From: DASZIT01 sp963819695
GTDB taxonomy: Bacteria > Actinomycetota > Acidimicrobiia > Acidimicrobiales > RAAP-2
Reading direction: 5' to 3'
DNA: 64,000 nt
NCBI GenBank assembly: GCA_963819695.1
Contig: CAWFXD010000001.1
Span: 620,001-684,000 of the forward strand
Under the pieces are notes generated by a model. That model worked only from the letters and a program-made list of their open reading frames with translations, had not been told where the DNA came from and did no database searches. Shown here one piece after another: positions 61,715 to 64,000 of this stretch; position 1 is the first letter of the stretch, and each line of letters starts with the position of its first letter. Position numbers and translations under genes: made by a program.

Positions 61715-63336
61715 GGTGCTGCCTCCTTGGTTGTCGGGTTGTGGGGCTCCGGTTGGCCCTTCCCGTGAGCACGGACCAGTTCCTCGGCGCGGCTACGGAG
61801 CTCGGGCTTTTGAACCTTGCCGGTCGAGGTGGTGGGTAGGGCCTCGACCAGATGGACGTAGCGGGGGGCTTTGAAGTTGGCCATGTGCTCACGGCACCAG
61901 GAGGCAACTTCGGCGGGGTCCGGGCGGTGGCCGGACCGGGGAACGACGAAGGCGGCTCCCACTTCGCCCATGCGCTCATCCGGCGCCGCCACCACCGCCA
62001 CCTGGGCGACGTCCTCCCGGCGGAGGATGATCGACTCCACCTCGGCGGCCGAGACGTTGAATCCGCCCACGATGAAGATGTCCTTCTTGCGGTCGACGAT
62101 TCGCAGGTAGCCGTCCTCCCCCAGGTGACCCACGTCTCCGGTATGGAGCCAGCCGCCGGCATCGATGGCCGCGGCGGTCGCCTCCGGGGCGTCGAAGTAT
62201 CCGGTCATGACATTGAACCCGCGGACCAACACCTCGCCCGGCTGGCCGGTCGGCTGGTCGTTCCCGTCGTCGTCGACGATCCGGAGCGCCAGGCCGTCAA
62301 GCGGGTGGCCGACGGTGGTGGCGATGGTCTCGATGGTGTCGGACGGCTCGCAGATGGTCACCGTGCCATGGGTCTCGGTCAGGCCGTAGGCGGTGATGAC
62401 GGTGTCGAGCCGGAGGTCCGACTTCATGCGGGCGATGAGTTCGACAGGGACCACCGCCGCCCCGGTCACCGACAGCCGGAGGGAGGCGAGCGGGAAGGAG
62501 TCGAAATCGGGGTGGTTGAGGATGGACTGGAAGATCGACGGTGGTCCGGGCAGCACGGTGATCTGTTCCTCGGCGACGCGATCCACCACGGATTGGACCT
62601 CGAACACCGCGTGGGGCACCAGGGTGACCCCTCGGAGGAAGGCGGCCAATACCCCCGACTTGAGGCCGGCGGTATGGAAGAAGGGATAGATCACCAGCAT
62701 CCGGTCGCCTTCTCGCAGGCCGACCCCTTTCGACCACTGGAGGTAGGTCTCCACGCTGGCGCCGTGGCGGAGGACGGCTCCTTTCGGGAGGCCGGTGGTT
62801 CCCGAGGTGAAGATGATGTCACTGGGGTCGTCGGGATTGACGGCCATCTCCCGGGTGGCGGCCTCCCCGGGGGTGACCTGTTCGGCCCGTTGGAGGAATG
62901 CCGGCCAGGGGGTGGAGCCATCCGGGACCGGACCGCTCATCACCACCGTCTCGCGGACCGTGTCGCGACCTTCGAGCCCGTCCAGCAGCTCTACGTAGTC
63001 GGTCCCGAGGAAGTCGGTGACGGTAAAGAGCATCGTCACCCCGGCGGCGCCCAAGAGACCCGCGGCCTCCTCGCCCTTGTAGCGGGTGTTGATCGGCACC
63101 AGAACGGCTCCGACCCCGTAGACGGCGAAGGAGGTCAAGATCCAGTCGAGACCGTTCGGGGCCCAGATGCCCACCCGGTCACCGGGCTGGATGCCGCTGG
63201 CGATGAGCGCACGCTCGATGAGCTCGACGGATACCGCGACGTCGGCGAAGGTGGGCCGGGACGATCCGTCCACTACCGCCTCGAGGGCGGGAAACCGCTC
63301 GGCCGCCGCCCGGACAACAGTCGGGATCGTGGTCAT
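61711..63336 (-). CDS. fadD3: FadD3-like acyl-CoA (steroid propionate, HIP-type) ligase
   Basis: 541 residues from ATG 63336. AMP-forming ligase with the ATP site IIFTSGTTGLPKGAVLRH (~residue 180), FFHTAGLKSGVLAAFLRGVTLV, and the sequence VLPGPPSIFQSILNHPDFDSFPLASLRLSVTGAAVVPVELIARM, ITAYGLTE. The VLPGPP and VTGAAxVPVEL segments match those of mycobacterial FadD3, which activates the steroid C/D-ring propionate HIP. Other medium-chain ligases are possible. Downstream MaoC and SDR genes are coupled to it. Confidence 0.8.
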   Translation of the reverse strand: MTTIPTVVRAAAERFPALEAVVDGSSRPTFADVAVSVELIERALIASGIQPGDRVGIWAPNGLDWILTSFAVYGVGAVLVPINTRYKGEEAAGLLGAAGVTMLFTVTDFLGTDYVELLDGLEGRDTVRETVVMSGPVPDGSTPWPAFLQRAEQVTPGEAATREMAVNPDDPSDIIFTSGTTGLPKGAVLRHGASVETYLQWSKGVGLREGDRMLVIYPFFHTAGLKSGVLAAFLRGVTLVPHAVFEVQSVVDRVAEEQITVLPGPPSIFQSILNHPDFDSFPLASLRLSVTGAAVVPVELIARMKSDLRLDTVITAYGLTETHGTVTICEPSDTIETIATTVGHPLDGLALRIVDDDGNDQPTGQPGEVLVRGFNVMTGYFDAPEATAAAIDAGGWLHTGDVGHLGEDGYLRIVDRKKDIFIVGGFNVSAAEVESIILRREDVAQVAVVAAPDERMGEVGAAFVVPRSGHRPDPAEVASWCREHMANFKAPRYVHLVEALPTTSTGKVQKPELRSRAEELVRAHGKGQPEPHNPTTKEAAP

Positions 63337-63356
63337 CGAGGAGTCACCCGGGCGGG

Positions 63357-64000
63357 TCACCTGTCGCCCGCCACCGGCTCCACCCACCGGGCCTCGCGCT
63401 TCTCGGTGAAGGCCAGCGGCCCTTCCTCCTGGTCGGGATGGCCCCACATGCCAACCAGCTCCTTGGCCCCGGCCTTGCAGGCGTCGGTGAGCCCGAGCTC
63501 CAGCGCTCCCCACAGGGCCCGCTTGGTGGCGGCCATGGCCGCCGGGGAGTTCTTGGCGATCTTCTCGGCCAGCTCCTGGGCGGCCTCCCGCAGCCGCTCG
63601 GGAGGGTCGACGATCTGGCTGATCATCCCCAGCTCGTAGGCCCGCGGGGCGTCGATCCGCTCGTACCGTCCGACCAGGGCCATCCGCATCACCGCCTCGA
63701 CCGGCATCTTGCGGATCAGCCCGATGGCCTCGATGGCCACGACCTGGCCGATCGAGACGTGGGGGTCGAAGAAAGTGGCGTCGGAGGCGGCGATGACGAT
63801 GTCGGCATCGGCGACCCAGTGGAAGCCGCCCCCGGCGCAGATGCCGTTCACCGCGGTGATGACCGGCTTGGCCACCTTCTGATGCCAGGCGGTGAAGTGG
63901 ATGTCGAGATCCTCGAGACCCTCCCGGTAACGCTCCATGCCGACCCCGTCGCTGGCCAGCTCGGTCACGTCCACGCCGGTCTGGAAGGCCCGGCCTTCGC
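63357..64000 (-). CDS. enoyl-CoA hydratase/isomerase, 5' end beyond the window
   Basis: The frame is open to the window edge, so the N terminus is missing. GICAGGGFHWVADADIVIAASDATFFDPHVSIGQV is the crotonase oxyanion hole with the AGGG loop and the following active-site strand (Pro-His instead of Glu-x-x-x). VMRMALVGRYERIDAPRAYELGMISQIV matches the family. Crotonases of this clade (EchA) hydrate or isomerise enoyl-CoAs. It lies 20 bases upstream of the fadD3-like gene on the same strand. Confidence 0.88.
   Translation of the reverse strand, partial: EGRAFQTGVDVTELASDGVGMERYREGLEDLDIHFTAWHQKVAKPVITAVNGICAGGGFHWVADADIVIAASDATFFDPHVSIGQVVAIEAIGLIRKMPVEAVMRMALVGRYERIDAPRAYELGMISQIVDPPERLREAAQELAEKIAKNSPAAMAATKRALWGALELGLTDACKAGAKELVGMWGHPDQEEGPLAFTEKREARWVEPVAGDR

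Overview
The window is high-GC DNA from an actinobacterium, most likely class Acidimicrobiia or a relative. This placement is an inference from gene content: a small BsaP-like protein coupled to bioB, a LexA-box-driven imuA-imuB-dnaE2 mutasome, actinobacterial families (DUF3039, DUF2505, SCO6745-like, mycothiol-type maleylpyruvate isomerase, F420-type luciferase-fold oxidoreductase), a FadD3-like steroid-remnant CoA ligase, Thr/Pro-rich linkers on exported proteins, and the GYWLVxxDGGxFxFGDA repeat family. No taxonomic marker was compared. No insertion sequence, prophage or CRISPR array was seen; most of the window is ordinary chromosome.

Layout. 1-1.6 kb: end of bioF plus bioD. 1.6-9 kb: small stress and surface genes, including a disrupted repeat protein, two VOC proteins, an ECF42-type sigma factor with its DGPF/YCII partner, and a second ECF sigma gene followed by a membrane-anchored protein. 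9-10.4 kb: a divergent MarR regulator/alpha-beta hydrolase pair with a long perfect operator palindrome lying over a consensus promoter. 10.6-20.9 kb: conserved actinobacterial genes, an NfeD-SPFH pair, TMEM175-like channel, ABC-F ATPase, and maf-dusB. 21-22.7 kb: bioB-bsaP. 22.8-28 kb: acyl-CoA dehydrogenase, fructosamine kinase family, GrpB family, ahcY. 28-34.4 kb: exported proteins and a drug/antibiotic-type ABC transporter divergent from a NarL-type two-component system. 34.4-38.7 kb: a GH16 enzyme fused to six repeats, a PrmC-like gene (both frameshifted), and tRNA-Ala(GGC). 38.9-47.8 kb: leuS, F420-type oxidoreductase, PAC2 and APH family genes, YbbN-like thioredoxin-TPR, a FolP2-like gene (frameshifted), and holA. 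48-53.6 kb: small SRPBCC, NTF2-like and SDR enzymes and a 49-residue zinc ribbon. 53.8-58.9 kb: SOS mutasome. 59.5-64 kb: a coenzyme-A pathway operon (NIPSNAP-like, SDR, MaoC, FadD3-like, enoyl-CoA hydratase), cut by the window end.

How the genes work together. BioF, BioD, BioB and the BsaP-like protein cover the last three biotin steps at two sites 20 kb apart. The right-end operon has the enzyme classes needed to activate and beta-oxidise a ring-derived acid such as the steroid C/D-ring propionate. ImuA, ImuB and DnaE2 form a damage-inducible mutagenic polymerase complex.

Four genes (2.5, 34.4, 36.5 and 45.9 kb) are broken by single-base or small frameshifts although their flanking frames remain well conserved. 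These may be assembly indels rather than true decay and should be checked against reads before they are called pseudogenes.
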